Of a stretch of DNA of 64,000 nt, positions 1-9,389 are shown in pieces; the stretch's first letter is position 1; each line of letters opens with the position of its first letter. Made by a program: the position numbers and the translations under genes. A model generated the notes under the pieces. It was given only the letters and a program-made list of their open reading frames with translations, ran no database searches and was not told the DNA's origin. This DNA is from DATBVX01 sp963705495 (GTDB lineage Bacteria; Pseudomonadota; Gammaproteobacteria; Steroidobacterales; Steroidobacteraceae): NCBI GenBank assembly GCA_963705495.1, contig CAVPJQ010000005.1, forward strand, positions 124,001-188,000, given 5' to 3'.

Positions 1-1
1 A

Positions 2-1687
2 GCGGTCAACCCGGACGAGTTCTACGTCTATAAGCCCGCCCTGCGCGCCGGGCGCGAGGCAGTCGTGCGGCGCAATCTCGGCGGCAAGGCGATCAAGATG
101 GTGTACGCGCCGCCCGGAAGCAGCGAGCGCGTGCAGACTATCGAGGTCCCTGAAGCCGACCGGCTGCGTTTTTCACTGGACGACGAAGACCTGCGCACTC
201 TGGCGCAGCAGGCACTGATCATCGAAGAGCATTACGGCTGCCCGATGGACATTGAATGGGGCAAGGATGGTGAGAGCGGCCGCATTTATGTCCTGCAGGC
301 GCGTCCCGAGACGGTCCAGAGCCGCGCCGGCCGTTCCATCCAGCGCTTCACCCTCAAGAACCGCTCGCGTGTGCTCGCGAGTGGGCGGAGCATCGGCCAA
401 CGCATCGGCGCAGGCCCGGCACGCATAGTGCGCGACGTGAAGGAAATGGCGCGCGTGCAAAGTGGCGATGTGCTGGTTGCGGACATGACGGACCCCGACT
501 GGGAGCCGGTCATGAAGCGGGCTTCGGCCGTCGTAACCAACCGCGGCGGTCGCACGTGCCACGCGGCCATCATCGCGCGCGAGCTGGGCATTCCCGCGGT
601 AGTCGGCTGCGGTGACGCCACTGAGCGCGTCAAGACCGGACAGGACGTCACCGTGTCCTGCGCTGAAGGGGATACGGGCTACATCTACGAGGGATTGCTC
701 GGGTTCGAGAAACGCCAGATCGAGCTCGACACGCTCCCGCCCGCTCCCGTGCGCATCATGATGAATGTCGGCAATCCCGATCGCGCTTTTGATTTTGCCG
801 GCATTCCAAACAAGGGCGTGGGCCTGGCGCGGCTCGAATTCATCATCAACCGGATGATCGGCGTGCATCCACGGGCGTTGCTCGAGTTCGATCGGCAGAG
901 TCCTGAGATCAAGCAATCGATTCGCCGCCAGATGGCGGGCTATCGCGACCCGGTGAGCTTCTATGTCGACAAGCTGACCGAGGGCATAGCGCAGATCGCG
1001 TGCGCCTTTGCACCGGAGCCCGTCATCGTGCGCCTCTCGGACTTCAAGTCCAACGAATACGCCAACCTGATCGGCGGGCGCCAGTACGAGCCGCACGAAG
1101 AGAATCCGATGCTCGGTTTCCGGGGTGCGTCACGCTACGTCGACGAAACGTTCCGGCCGTGCTTCGAGCTGGAATGCCGTGCGCTGAAGCGCGTACGCAA
1201 CGACATGGGCCTGACCAACGTGCAGGTGATGGTGCCCTTCGTGCGCACGGTCAAGGAAGCGGCACAAGTGACGCAACTGCTCAGCGCGAACGGGCTCGAA
1301 CGGGGCAAGGATGGCCTCAAGGTGATCATGATGTGCGAGCTGCCGAGCAATGCGCTGCTCGCGGAGCAGTTCCTCGAATTCTTCGATGGCATGTCGATCG
1401 GCTCGAACGACATGACCCAGCTGACGCTCGGCCTCGATCGCGATTCTGGCATCGTCGCGCGCGCCTTCGACGAGCGCGACGAGGCCGTCAAGGCGCTGCT
1501 TGCGATGTCGATCGCGGCCTGCCGCAAGGCGGGCAAGTACATCGGGATCTGCGGCCAGGGGCCTTCGGATCATCCGGAGTTGGCGCGCTGGCTCGTCGAG
1601 CAAGGCATCGACAGCATTTCGCTCAACCCCGACACCGTCGTCGAAACGTGGCTGTTCCTCGCTGACCGCGCTGGCTCGCAGGGATAG
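2..1687 (+). CDS. ppsA: Phosphoenolpyruvate synthase, C-terminal part (5' end outside window)
   Basis: The reading frame is open from the first bases, so the gene starts upstream; 561 residues are visible of a family near 800. PpsA makes phosphoenolpyruvate from pyruvate and ATP for gluconeogenesis. The visible part holds the end of the nucleotide-binding domain, the swivelling phosphohistidine domain with motif GGRTCHAAIIAREL (catalytic His about visible residue 187), and the PEP/pyruvate-binding barrel with GSNDMTQLTLGLDRDS and the late catalytic Cys in ICGQGPSDHP (about 517). It converges with the next gene, 3 bases from stop to stop, with no obvious terminator. Identification is secure; only the N-terminus is unseen. 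Confidence 0.96.
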   Translation, partial: AVNPDEFYVYKPALRAGREAVVRRNLGGKAIKMVYAPPGSSERVQTIEVPEADRLRFSLDDEDLRTLAQQALIIEEHYGCPMDIEWGKDGESGRIYVLQARPETVQSRAGRSIQRFTLKNRSRVLASGRSIGQRIGAGPARIVRDVKEMARVQSGDVLVADMTDPDWEPVMKRASAVVTNRGGRTCHAAIIARELGIPAVVGCGDATERVKTGQDVTVSCAEGDTGYIYEGLLGFEKRQIELDTLPPAPVRIMMNVGNPDRAFDFAGIPNKGVGLARLEFIINRMIGVHPRALLEFDRQSPEIKQSIRRQMAGYRDPVSFYVDKLTEGIAQIACAFAPEPVIVRLSDFKSNEYANLIGGRQYEPHEENPMLGFRGASRYVDETFRPCFELECRALKRVRNDMGLTNVQVMVPFVRTVKEAAQVTQLLSANGLERGKDGLKVIMMCELPSNALLAEQFLEFFDGMSIGSNDMTQLTLGLDRDSGIVARAFDERDEAVKALLAMSIAACRKAGKYIGICGQGPSDHPELARWLVEQGIDSISLNPDTVVETWLFLADRAGSQG

Positions 1688-1690
1688 TCC

Positions 1691-2092
1691 CTATGTTGAT
1701 CTAGAGAGATCGCGAACCGCGGCGTCGGAGCGCTCGCGATCCCTGTCATCGAATGGCAGCACCGTGACCGAACGTATCGAATCACGCTCGAGACAGCGTG
1801 CGTTCACGCTGTAACCATCCGGGTTGGAACGCGGCACGTAGAACGACTTCACGCCACACTGTCGGCAAAAAAGATGCCGCGCCACACCGGTATTGAACGT
1901 ATAGCTGACGAGCGCCGCGCTGCCGCGCTGCAGGTGAAAGCGGCCTGCAGGCACGATCAGGTGCAGGAAACCCGTCATCGTGCAGATCGAGCAATTGCAC
2001 TCGAGCACTTCGAGATCTGCCGGTGCCTCGACTTCGAAGGCCACAGCGCCGCAGTGGCAGCCGCCCCGATGCACCACCAGTTCACCGCTCAT
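1691..2092 (-). CDS. GFA/CENP-V family zinc protein
   Basis: A 133-residue protein of the glutathione-dependent formaldehyde-activating (GFA) family. It shows the paired cysteine zinc motifs of the fold: GGCHCGAV near the N-terminus, CNCSIC about 20 residues later, and CRQCGVKSF in the second half. Members are small zinc proteins, some of which act on glutathione adducts; the substrate here cannot be inferred. The ATG at 2092 lies one base after the stop of the upstream isomerase gene (TAGCATG), so the two are almost certainly co-transcribed and translationally coupled. A longer frame upstream of this ATG overlaps that gene and was not used. Confidence 0.85.
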   Translation of the reverse strand: MSGELVVHRGGCHCGAVAFEVEAPADLEVLECNCSICTMTGFLHLIVPAGRFHLQRGSAALVSYTFNTGVARHLFCRQCGVKSFYVPRSNPDGYSVNARCLERDSIRSVTVLPFDDRDRERSDAAVRDLSRST

Positions 2093-2093
2093 G

Positions 2094-2735
2094 CTATTGC
2101 CGCGCCAGCTGTTTGCGCACGGCAGATGCGGGCAGTTGCCGGATCTGCATTTCATCGGCGGCGAAGGGCGCCGCATCGAGCGCGTAGTCGCACGCCATCT
2201 GCGTTGAATCGCTGCCCCAGAACAACAGGCCATCGATGACGAGCGTAGGCACGCCAAATACACCCGCGGCAATCGCCGCTTCCGTGTTGGCGCGCAGGCG
2301 CTGCTTCACGGTTTCATCGGCGATTGCACGTTCGGCCCCCGTGACGCCCAGCTCCGCCACCAACTCATTCCACGCCACCTTGTCATCCGGGATCTTTCCC
2401 TCGCGCCAGACAAATGCGAATAGCCGTTCCACGACCTCATCACTGACGTTGAGGTGGATCGCCAGGCGCAGGAGCGGCAGCGGATTGAACGGATGTGCCT
2501 GTGGCAAGCTGAGCGGCACACCGCGCCGTCGCGCAAGCCAGCGCACCTGCCGATAGGTGAACGAGCGCTTGGGCGGTATTTCGGCCGGTCCGAGCTGTCC
2601 CCAGTGAGCGAGGATGCCCGCGAGCAATATCGGCTGCAGGCGAATCTCGAAACACGCACGCAGCCGGGGCAGCTCCGCGAATTGCAGGTATGAGTAGGGA
2701 GAGATGAAGTCGAAGTACCAGTCCGCGCGCTTCAC
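2094..2735 (-). CDS. 2-hydroxychromene-2-carboxylate isomerase (DsbA/GST-kappa fold)
   Basis: About 213 residues, beginning MKRADWYFDFISPYSYLQF, the typical N-terminus of HCCA isomerases; it also has GVFGVPTLVIDGLLFWGSD, the thioredoxin-fold cis-proline region. Family members isomerise 2-hydroxychromene-2-carboxylate in naphthalene breakdown with glutathione, but many genomic homologues lack a known substrate. I chose the GTG at 2735 because it overlaps the stop of the upstream dehydratase gene as GTGA; a TTG 18 bases further up is the alternative. It forms a three-gene run with the PLP enzyme and the GFA protein. The pairing with another glutathione-linked family suggests detoxification, which is inference. 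Confidence 0.82.
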   Translation of the reverse strand: MKRADWYFDFISPYSYLQFAELPRLRACFEIRLQPILLAGILAHWGQLGPAEIPPKRSFTYRQVRWLARRRGVPLSLPQAHPFNPLPLLRLAIHLNVSDEVVERLFAFVWREGKIPDDKVAWNELVAELGVTGAERAIADETVKQRLRANTEAAIAAGVFGVPTLVIDGLLFWGSDSTQMACDYALDAAPFAADEMQIRQLPASAVRKQLARQ

Positions 2736-3715
2736 GCCTGAGTCCTCAGCCAATGCGCGGTATCGAGATCCACGTTGCCGCCGGACAGAATGATCCCGAC
2801 ATCGCGGCCCTCGACGTCGAGTCGTCCCTCGATGAGCGCGGCCAGCACCACCGCAGCGGAGGGCTCGATCAAGACCTTCAATCTCTCGAGCACGAGCCTC
2901 AGCGCCTGCAAGATGGCGTCCTCCGAGACACGCACGATGTCATCGACGCAGCGCCGAATAATCGAGAAATTGCGCACGCCGAGCGAAGCGCGCAGGCCGT
3001 CGGCAACCGTATCCGGCGCATCGAGGAGTACCCGCTCACCACTGCGGAAGGAGCGCCACGCATCGTCCGCCTGTTCTGGTTCGATGCCGATGACACGCGC
3101 TTGCGGCAGGAGTGCGCGTACGGCGATCGCAGTGCCGGACAACAACCCTCCGCCGCCGACCGGCGCGAGCACGAGATCCAGCCGTGGATGCTCCTCAAGA
3201 AGCTCGAGGCACGCCGTACCCTGACCCGCGATCACCCGATGATCATCGTAGGGATGCACGACGTTCATCTCCCGTCTTGCGAGCAGCTCTGCCAATGCCG
3301 CCTCGCGCGCGATCCGACCCGGGCGACAGAAGATCACTTCGGCGCCATGGCTGCGCACGGCGGCGATCTTCACCGCTGCTGAGTTCTGCGGCATGACGAT
3401 GACGGCCGGAATGCCGCGCAGCTTGGCGGCCAGTGCGAGCGCCGCGCCATGGTTGCCGGACGAATGGGTCGCGACACCGCGCGATGCCAGCGATTCCGGG
3501 AGCGAAAGCACCGCATTGGACGCTCCGCGCAGCTTGAACGCCCCGCCACGCTGCAGATTCTCGCACTTGAAGATCAGCCGCGCGCCGAACTGCGCATCAA
3601 GCGTCTCATCGCTCAGGAGCGGCGTGTGCCGTACGAAGGGACGGATGCGCGCCGCCGCCGCGCGGAGGGCTGCGAGATCCGGCTCCTGTTCCGGGGTCGC
3701 CAGTTCGGCGCTCAT
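2732..3715 (-). CDS. PLP-dependent threonine/serine dehydratase-like enzyme
   Basis: A 327-residue fold-type II PLP enzyme. The Schiff-base Lys is in GGAFKLRGASNA (about K61), followed by the substrate loop SSGNHG (85-90) and the phosphate-binding glycine loop PVGGGGLLSG. It has no C-terminal ACT regulatory domain, so it resembles the catabolic threonine dehydratase / serine racemase / threo-3-hydroxyaspartate ammonia-lyase group rather than biosynthetic IlvA. The reaction is probably deamination of a hydroxy amino acid to a keto acid; the exact substrate is not decided by the sequence. ATG start; first gene of a run with the isomerase and GFA genes. Confidence 0.83.
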   Translation of the reverse strand: MSAELATPEQEPDLAALRAAAARIRPFVRHTPLLSDETLDAQFGARLIFKCENLQRGGAFKLRGASNAVLSLPESLASRGVATHSSGNHGAALALAAKLRGIPAVIVMPQNSAAVKIAAVRSHGAEVIFCRPGRIAREAALAELLARREMNVVHPYDDHRVIAGQGTACLELLEEHPRLDLVLAPVGGGGLLSGTAIAVRALLPQARVIGIEPEQADDAWRSFRSGERVLLDAPDTVADGLRASLGVRNFSIIRRCVDDIVRVSEDAILQALRLVLERLKVLIEPSAAVVLAALIEGRLDVEGRDVGIILSGGNVDLDTAHWLRTQA

Positions 3716-3724
3716 GAGCGAGGA

Positions 3725-4297
3725 TCAGTCGATGCCAGGGGCTGTGGCAATGGAAGGCGTGAACAGACGCTCGCGGTAGTACTGCAGCTCACGAACAGAA
3801 TCGCGGATGTCCTCGAGCGCCAGGTGTGTGGAAGCCTTGGTGAACCCGGCGGCTACCTCCGGTGCCCAGCGCCTGGCCAGCTCCTTGAGCGTGCTCACGT
3901 CGAGGTTGCGGTAATGAAAGTAGCGCTCCAGGCCGGGCATGAATCGAGCCAGAAAGCGCCGATCCTGGCAAATGCTGTTGCCACACATCGGCGACAGGCC
4001 GGCGTCCACGTATTGGTCGAGGAATGCCACGGTCATGCGCTCGGCTTCCTCGACCGTCGTTGCGCTGGCACGGACTCTCGCCAGCAGACCCGAGGCGCTG
4101 TGCTGGCGCTGGTTCCACTCATCCATCAAGCCGAGCACGGCCTCGGGCTGATGCAGGGCGAGCACCGGCCCCTCGGCGAGCACGTGCAGATGCTTGTCGG
4201 TGACCAGCGTGGCGATCTCGATGATGTGATCGACATCGGGCCTGAGCCCGGTCATTTCGAGATCGATCCAGATCAGGTTGTCCGGGTCTCGGGCCAT
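3725..4297 (-). CDS. orn: Oligoribonuclease
   Basis: A 190-residue DEDDh 3'-5' exonuclease that degrades the shortest RNA oligomers, including the pGpG left from c-di-GMP. Exonuclease motif I is seen in IWIDLEMTGL, with later acidic residues in GNSICQDRRFLARFMP and the His-Asp pair in THLALEDIRDS. Length matches the family. The ATG at 4297 begins MARDPDNLIW; the upstream extension of the frame runs into the divergent protease gene and is not needed. About 70 bases separate it from that divergent gene, so the two probably share a promoter region. Confidence 0.95.
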   Translation of the reverse strand: MARDPDNLIWIDLEMTGLRPDVDHIIEIATLVTDKHLHVLAEGPVLALHQPEAVLGLMDEWNQRQHSASGLLARVRASATTVEEAERMTVAFLDQYVDAGLSPMCGNSICQDRRFLARFMPGLERYFHYRNLDVSTLKELARRWAPEVAAGFTKASTHLALEDIRDSVRELQYYRERLFTPSIATAPGID

Positions 4298-4366
4298 GGG
4301 TAGCGATGGATTGTGTCCGAATACTAGCAGACGATAAGCTGCCGGTGCCTGCATCAATATGGCTTC

Positions 4367-5617
4367 ATGACTCCACTCGCCGCATCCTTCGCCGCCCTGC
4401 TGCTCCTCGCACTCGCGTGCCGCGTCTGGCTCCTCAGCCGTCAGGGCGCGAGCGCCAGCGCGGCACGTGAGCACGTGCCGGATGCATTTCGCGACGCCGT
4501 GCCGCCCGAGGCACATCGCAAGGCGAGTGATTACACCGTGGCCAATGCGCGACTCGCGATCGGCGAAGCGATCCTCGATGCGCTGTTGCTGGTTGCTCTG
4601 ACCTGGGGTGGAGTGCTGTCACTGCTGGATTCGACCTGGCGCGCCCGAGGTCTCACCGGTGTCTGGCTCGGGCTGGTGGTCATCGGCAGCACGGCACTGA
4701 TCACGGCGCTCGTCGGCTGGCCGTTCTCGCTGTATCGCGTGTTCGGCATCGAGACCCGCTTTGGGTTCAACCGCATGAACTGGCGGCTCTACCTGGGCGA
4801 TCTGCTGAAGAGCACGCTGCTGACGATCGCACTCGGAGCGCCACTGCTGGCGCTCGTTCTGTGGCTCATGCAGATGGCGGGTGCTTACTGGTGGCTATAC
4901 GCGTGGCTCGCCTGGGCCGCATTCAGCGTGGTCCTCACCTGGGCGTATCCCGCGTTCATCGCGCCCCTCTTCAATCGCTTTCATGCGCTGAGCGATGCCT
5001 CACTCGCGCAGCGAATTGCGGCGCTCGTTGAGCGCTGCGGCTTTCGCAGTCGCGGCGTTTTCGTCATGGACGGCTCACGCCGCTCGGCGCATGGCAACGC
5101 GTATTTCACCGGCTTCGGCGCCAACAAGCGCATTGTCCTGTTTGATACGCTGCTCGAGCGCCTGTCACCGGAGGAAATCGAGGCAGTCGTCGCGCACGAG
5201 CTCGGTCACTTCCGCCTGCACCACATCCGCCGGCGCATGTTGCTCACGCTGGCGCTCGGACTGGCCGGTCTTTACGTGCTCGGCTGGCTCAGCGCACAGC
5301 CGATCTTCTTCGCGACTTTCAACATCGCTACACCGTCCGCGCACCTGGGACTGCTGCTGTTCTTCCTGGTGCTGCCGGTGCTGACCTTCTGGCTGGTGCC
5401 CCTCGGCGCTGCCTGGTCGCGCCGACACGAGTTCGCCGCCGATCGATACGCGACAACTCACGCGAACGCGGCGCAGCTGGCCTCGGCCCTCGTCAAGCTC
5501 TATCGCGACAATGCCACCACACTCTCACCCGATGCTCTGTACTCGGCCTTTTTCGATTCTCACCCGCCGGCGCCGACACGCATCGCGCAGCTGCGGCGTG
5601 CCCCGGAGCCTGTCTGA
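4367..5617 (+). CDS. M48 family membrane metalloprotease (Ste24/CAAX protease 1 type)
   Basis: A 416-residue integral membrane zinc protease. The zinc motif HELGH is at about residues 277-281 (AVVAHELGHFRLHH), and the third ligand region is in RRHEFAADRYA. Several hydrophobic spans precede and follow the motif, the Ste24 layout; an N-terminal span begins directly at MTPLAASFAALLLLALA. Bacterial homologues are thought to help membrane protein quality control, but the substrate here is unknown. It is divergent from orn and lies 53 bases upstream of rsgA in the same direction, as in several gammaproteobacteria. Confidence 0.9.
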   Translation: MTPLAASFAALLLLALACRVWLLSRQGASASAAREHVPDAFRDAVPPEAHRKASDYTVANARLAIGEAILDALLLVALTWGGVLSLLDSTWRARGLTGVWLGLVVIGSTALITALVGWPFSLYRVFGIETRFGFNRMNWRLYLGDLLKSTLLTIALGAPLLALVLWLMQMAGAYWWLYAWLAWAAFSVVLTWAYPAFIAPLFNRFHALSDASLAQRIAALVERCGFRSRGVFVMDGSRRSAHGNAYFTGFGANKRIVLFDTLLERLSPEEIEAVVAHELGHFRLHHIRRRMLLTLALGLAGLYVLGWLSAQPIFFATFNIATPSAHLGLLLFFLVLPVLTFWLVPLGAAWSRRHEFAADRYATTHANAAQLASALVKLYRDNATTLSPDALYSAFFDSHPPAPTRIAQLRRAPEPV

Positions 5618-5670
5618 CTAGCACGCACCGTGAGCGCGACGCACTCGCTCCGCCGGCCGGCGCGGATGGA

Positions 5671-6606
5671 GTGATTGCAACGACTGGAGAAGGAGCGCTG
5701 GTCGGTCGCGTGATCGCAAGCCACGGTCGTCATGTGATGGTGGAGACGCAGCACCAGCGCCGTGTGCCCTGCTCGCTCTCTGCAAGGCGCCTGCAGGTCG
5801 TGTGCGGCGATGAGGTGCAATGGCGACTGAGCGATAGCGCCGGCAGTGGCATTGTCCTGGAGCGCCTGCCTCGTCGCTCCACGCTGTCACGAACCAACGC
5901 CCAGGGTCAAAATGAGGTGGTAGTCGCGAACATTTCGCAGCTTATCGTGATATTCGCTCCTGAGCCGGCGCCAGATTTCTTCATCGTCGATCGCTACATC
6001 GCCGCTGCCGAGCTGCACGGACTCAAGGCCGTCGTGGTGCTCAACAAGTGCGAGCTGAGCGGCGATTCAGAAGACTGCGAGGCTGAGCTTGCCACGTTTG
6101 CGCAGATCGGCTACGCGACGGTGCGCTGCTCGGCGACGGCTGGAGACGGCCTCGCAATGCTGCGCTCGAGCCTCGCAAGCGAAGTGAGTGTCCTGGTCGG
6201 GCAATCCGGGGTGGGCAAGTCGACGCTCGCGAATGCCCTCCTGCCGGGGCTCGACGCCGAAACCGCAGCGCTGTCGCGCGGCACGATGGAAGGACAGCAT
6301 GTGACGAGCGTGTCGACTCTTCATCACCTGCCGGGAGGCGGCGACCTGATCGATTCACCCGGCGTGCGCGACTACGCACCGGCACTCGATTCGCTGAGCG
6401 ATCCGGCACACGTATTTCGCGAGTTTGCAGCGCCGGCAGCGCTGTGCCGCTTTCAGGATTGCCGCCACCTGCGTGAGCCCGATTGCGGCGTGCAGCGCGC
6501 GGTCGAGGCTGGAAGCATCACCGCGCGCCGCTACGAGAGTTACCGCCGGTTGCTGCGATTACACTCGAGGATGCGTGAAGCGCGACCGCGCCACACCGGC
6601 AAGTAG
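5671..6606 (+). CDS. rsgA: Ribosome small subunit-dependent GTPase A
   Basis: A 311-residue circularly permuted GTPase acting late in 30S maturation. An N-terminal OB-fold (roughly 1-80) is followed by G4 (NKCEL), then the P-loop GQSGVGKST (about 177-185) and G3 DSPGVRD, the order that defines this family. A C-terminal zinc knuckle is seen in CRFQDCRHLREPDC. Start is a GTG at 5671, preceded by GGA-rich sequence. It converges with recR 15 bases downstream. Confidence 0.95.
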   Translation: MIATTGEGALVGRVIASHGRHVMVETQHQRRVPCSLSARRLQVVCGDEVQWRLSDSAGSGIVLERLPRRSTLSRTNAQGQNEVVVANISQLIVIFAPEPAPDFFIVDRYIAAAELHGLKAVVVLNKCELSGDSEDCEAELATFAQIGYATVRCSATAGDGLAMLRSSLASEVSVLVGQSGVGKSTLANALLPGLDAETAALSRGTMEGQHVTSVSTLHHLPGGGDLIDSPGVRDYAPALDSLSDPAHVFREFAAPAALCRFQDCRHLREPDCGVQRAVEAGSITARRYESYRRLLRLHSRMREARPRHTGK

Positions 6607-6621
6607 GATCCGGATCGGCGC

Positions 6622-7221
6622 TCAGCCCATGGCCTGACGGCCTGCGAGCGCGTGTGCCAGAGTGCCGCCATCCACGTACTCGAGTTCCCCACCCACGGGA
6701 ACGCCATGCGCAATGCGCGTGGCCCGCACGCCGCGACGAGCTGCAATCTCGCCAATCACGTGCGCCGTGGCGTCACCCTCGACCGTGGGGTTGGTGGCAA
6801 GGATGATCTCGGCGACGCCGCCTTCTGCCAATCGTGCCTCGAGCTGCGCGAGACCGAGTTGTTCCGGGCCGATACCATCCAGTGGTGACAGATGTCCCAT
6901 CAGCACGAAGTACTGACCGCGATAGCTTCCCGACTGCTCGACTGCAATGACATCCGCGGGCGATTCGACGACGCAGAGCAGCGCCGGATCGCGCTGCGTC
7001 GACACGCAAAGCGGGCACAATGTTTCTTCCGTCAGCATGCGGCAGCGCTGGCAGTGACCGACGCGCGCCAGCACGTCTGCCAGGGCCGCAGCAATCTCAC
7101 GGCCGCCGTCACGATCTTGTGCCAGGAGGTGGAAGGCCATGCGCTGCGCGGTCTTCGGACCGACGCCAGGCAGGATGCGTAACGCCTCGATCAGCCGCGC
7201 CAGGGCGGGTGAGTACTTCAT
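6622..7221 (-). CDS. recR: Recombination mediator protein RecR
   Basis: 199 residues, full length. RecR loads RecA with RecFO at gaps. The N-terminal helix-hairpin-helix LPGVGPKTAQRMAFHLL, a four-cysteine zinc finger (CQRC ... CPLC) and a Toprim domain with VVESPADVIAVE are visible. The ATG overlaps the ybaB stop by one base (TGATG), so it is translationally coupled. It is the last gene of the dnaX-ybaB-recR unit. Confidence 0.96.
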   Translation of the reverse strand: MKYSPALARLIEALRILPGVGPKTAQRMAFHLLAQDRDGGREIAAALADVLARVGHCQRCRMLTEETLCPLCVSTQRDPALLCVVESPADVIAVEQSGSYRGQYFVLMGHLSPLDGIGPEQLGLAQLEARLAEGGVAEIILATNPTVEGDATAHVIGEIAARRGVRATRIAHGVPVGGELEYVDGGTLAHALAGRQAMG

Positions 7222-7544
7222 CAGAGAGGAAGCTTGAATCCGGGCGGGAGCGCCATTCCCGACATCAGGCCGGAGAACTTCTCCTGCACGCGCGCTTCAA
7301 CCTTGCGCACGGCATCGTTCACGGCTGCAGCGATCAGGTCTTCGAGCATTTCCTTGTCATCACCCAGCGTGGCCGCATCGATCTGCACGGCACGAACTTC
7401 GTGCCGGCCATTCATCGTCACGCGCACCATGCCGCCGCCGGATTCACCCTGCACTTCGAGCTGGCCCAACTCGGCCTGCGCCTTCTGCATGTTGGCCTGC
7501 ATCTGCTGGGCCTGCTTCATCAGGTTTCCGAGTCCGGGCTTCAT
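7221..7544 (-). CDS. ybaB: YbaB/EbfC nucleoid-associated protein
   Basis: A 107-residue member of the YbaB/EbfC family of small DNA-binding dimers. The N-terminal helix is rich in Gln and Met (LMKQAQQMQANMQKAQAELG), followed by the family strand region with GGGMVRVTMNGRHEVRAV. It sits between dnaX and recR as in most bacteria, 21 bases after dnaX and overlapping recR by one base. Confidence 0.93.
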   Translation of the reverse strand: MKPGLGNLMKQAQQMQANMQKAQAELGQLEVQGESGGGMVRVTMNGRHEVRAVQIDAATLGDDKEMLEDLIAAAVNDAVRKVEARVQEKFSGLMSGMALPPGFKLPL

Positions 7545-7565
7545 GGCTCCCCTCTCCCCTGCACC

Positions 7566-9131
7566 TCAGTTGAGCGGCTTGACCGAGTCCGCGACGAGCG
7601 TAGCGCCCAATCTCTCCTTGAGCGCCCGCACCGTGGGATCATTCTCCAGTTCGACTCGCGCCGCCTGCAGTCGTTCCTCGGCTGCCTGCGCCAGCTCGCG
7701 CGCCGGCGTTTGCGTCGCCTCCTCCGCCAGCTCGATCTGCAGCTGCACCTCCGTACCCAGCACGCGACTGAGCGCACGCGCCAGGGTTTCCTCCGTTTGG
7801 TTGGTGCGAAAGTGCGCACCGCGCGGATCGAGTAACAGTCGTACCCGACTCTCTTCGCGGGCGAGCAAGGTGCAATTGATAGCCAGCTGACGGGCCGCTC
7901 CCTGGGCATCCAGGGCGGTAATCATGGCGCGCCACGGATCACCGGTTGAAGTGCCGCTCGAGTTCGTCACGTCAGCGCTCTTTGTTGCTGCAGCCGCAAT
8001 CTCGGTCGAAGCAGTGCGCCGGACACGTGCGGGGGAATCCGTGGCCTCTGCCGGGCGGAACGCCAGCATGCGCAGCAGCACCATCTCAAAGCCACTGCGC
8101 TGGTCGGGCCCAAGGTCCAGATCGCGACGGCCAACGATCGCCAGCTGGTAGTACAGCTGCAGGTCCTCGGCTGGAATCGCGGCAGCGAGCGCATCGAGCG
8201 TCTCGGCTGCAAATGATTCGCCGGCCTCGTAGCCGGGAATTGCCTGCCGGAGCGCCACTTTCTGAATCAGCGTCGCGAGCTCATCGAGCGCAGCAGCATA
8301 GTCCGGTGCGTATTCGTCCAGCGCCGACACCGTTTTCATCAGGCCCGCGGCATCGGCTGCCGCGATCTGCTCCAGCAAGCGCACCGTGTGCGCCCGGTCA
8401 AGGGTGCCCAGCATGGCGCGGGCATTCTGCTCAGTGAGCTTGCCGGCGCCGAAGGCGATGAGCTGATCGAGCAGGCTCAGGGCATCGCGCAAGCTCCCGT
8501 CCGCGGCGCGCGCCAGCAGCTCGGTCGCTGCGGATTCGGCTTGCAGCCCCTCCGCCGCGATGATCTGCTTGAGGCGCGATGCGATCAGCGTCACCGGCAG
8601 GCGCTTGAGATTGAACTGCAGGCAGCGCGACAGCACCGTCACCGGGAGTTTCTGCGGATCCGTAGTCGCCAGCAGAAATTTCACGTGCGGTGGCGGCTCC
8701 TCGAGCGTCTTCAGGAGCGCATTGAAGGAGTGAGTCGACAGCATGTGGACTTCGTCGATGAGGTACACCTTGAAGCGGCCGCGCGCCGGCGCGTACTGGA
8801 CGTTGTCGAGCAGCTCACGCGTGTCATCGACCTTGGTCCGGGAAGCGGCGTCGACTTCGAGCAGATCGACAAAGCGACCTTCGTCAATCTCCCGGCAGGC
8901 GGCGCAGCTTCCGTCGGGCTTGGAAGAGACACCGGCTTCACAGTTCAGGCACTTCGCGAGGATGCGCGCGAGCGTCGTCTTGCCGACGCCGCGCGTGCCG
9001 GTAAACAGAAATGCGTGATGCACTCGCCCGCTGTCGAGCGCATTACTGAGGGCGCGTACCACGTGCTCCTGGCCGACGATTTCGCTGAAATTGCGCGGGC
9101 GCCACTTGCGGGCGAGAACCAGATAACTCAT
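7566..9131 (-). CDS. dnaX: DNA polymerase III subunit gamma/tau
   Basis: A 521-residue clamp-loader ATPase. MSYLVLARKWRPRNFSEIVGQ is the family N-terminus; Walker A GTRGVGKTT, a zinc module (CLNCEAG ... CAAC), the Walker B region YLIDEVHMLS and the sensor region LLATTDPQKLPVTVLSRC follow. The C-terminal part is shorter than tau of E. coli (643 residues). I did not find a slippery A-run that would make a separate gamma product. The ATG at 9131 is preferred over a GTG two codons up because it gives the canonical start. It begins only about 20 bases after the 4.5S RNA 3' end. Confidence 0.96.
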   Translation of the reverse strand: MSYLVLARKWRPRNFSEIVGQEHVVRALSNALDSGRVHHAFLFTGTRGVGKTTLARILAKCLNCEAGVSSKPDGSCAACREIDEGRFVDLLEVDAASRTKVDDTRELLDNVQYAPARGRFKVYLIDEVHMLSTHSFNALLKTLEEPPPHVKFLLATTDPQKLPVTVLSRCLQFNLKRLPVTLIASRLKQIIAAEGLQAESAATELLARAADGSLRDALSLLDQLIAFGAGKLTEQNARAMLGTLDRAHTVRLLEQIAAADAAGLMKTVSALDEYAPDYAAALDELATLIQKVALRQAIPGYEAGESFAAETLDALAAAIPAEDLQLYYQLAIVGRRDLDLGPDQRSGFEMVLLRMLAFRPAEATDSPARVRRTASTEIAAAATKSADVTNSSGTSTGDPWRAMITALDAQGAARQLAINCTLLAREESRVRLLLDPRGAHFRTNQTEETLARALSRVLGTEVQLQIELAEEATQTPARELAQAAEERLQAARVELENDPTVRALKERLGATLVADSVKPLN

Positions 9132-9149
9132 GGGCACACTCTAATCGGA

Positions 9150-9268
<119 letters not shown>

Positions 9269-9280
9269 GGAAGTCTCGAG

Positions 9281-9370
9281 TGGCGGAGAGAGTGGGATTC
9301 GAACCCACGAAACCGTTGCCGGTTTACTGGAATTCCAGTCCAGCGCCTTCGACCGCTCGGCCATCTCTCC
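9281..9370 (-). tRNA. tRNA-Ser (anticodon GGA)
   Basis: A 90-nt class II tRNA on the minus strand. Acceptor arms GGAGAGA and TCTCTCC pair, with discriminator G and an encoded CCA. The anticodon stem CTGGA/TCCAG encloses loop CTGGAAT with anticodon GGA. The long variable arm characteristic of tRNA-Ser (around CCGGCAACGG) and a T-arm with GTTCGAATC are present. It reads UCC/UCU serine codons. Confidence 0.97.
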
Positions 9371-9389
9371 GCACGAATTGAGGGCGCGC

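Noticed and set aside
173..1096. A 307-residue minus-strand frame inside ppsA
   Set aside because: ppsA is certain on the other strand; the frame has no family motif.
2093..2272. A longer N-terminus for the GFA protein
   Set aside because: It would overlap the isomerase gene and carries no conserved sequence before MSGELVVHRGGCHCG.
7566..9131. Programmed frameshift producing a separate gamma subunit in dnaX
   Set aside because: No slippery A-run with a downstream hairpin was found in the coding strand.
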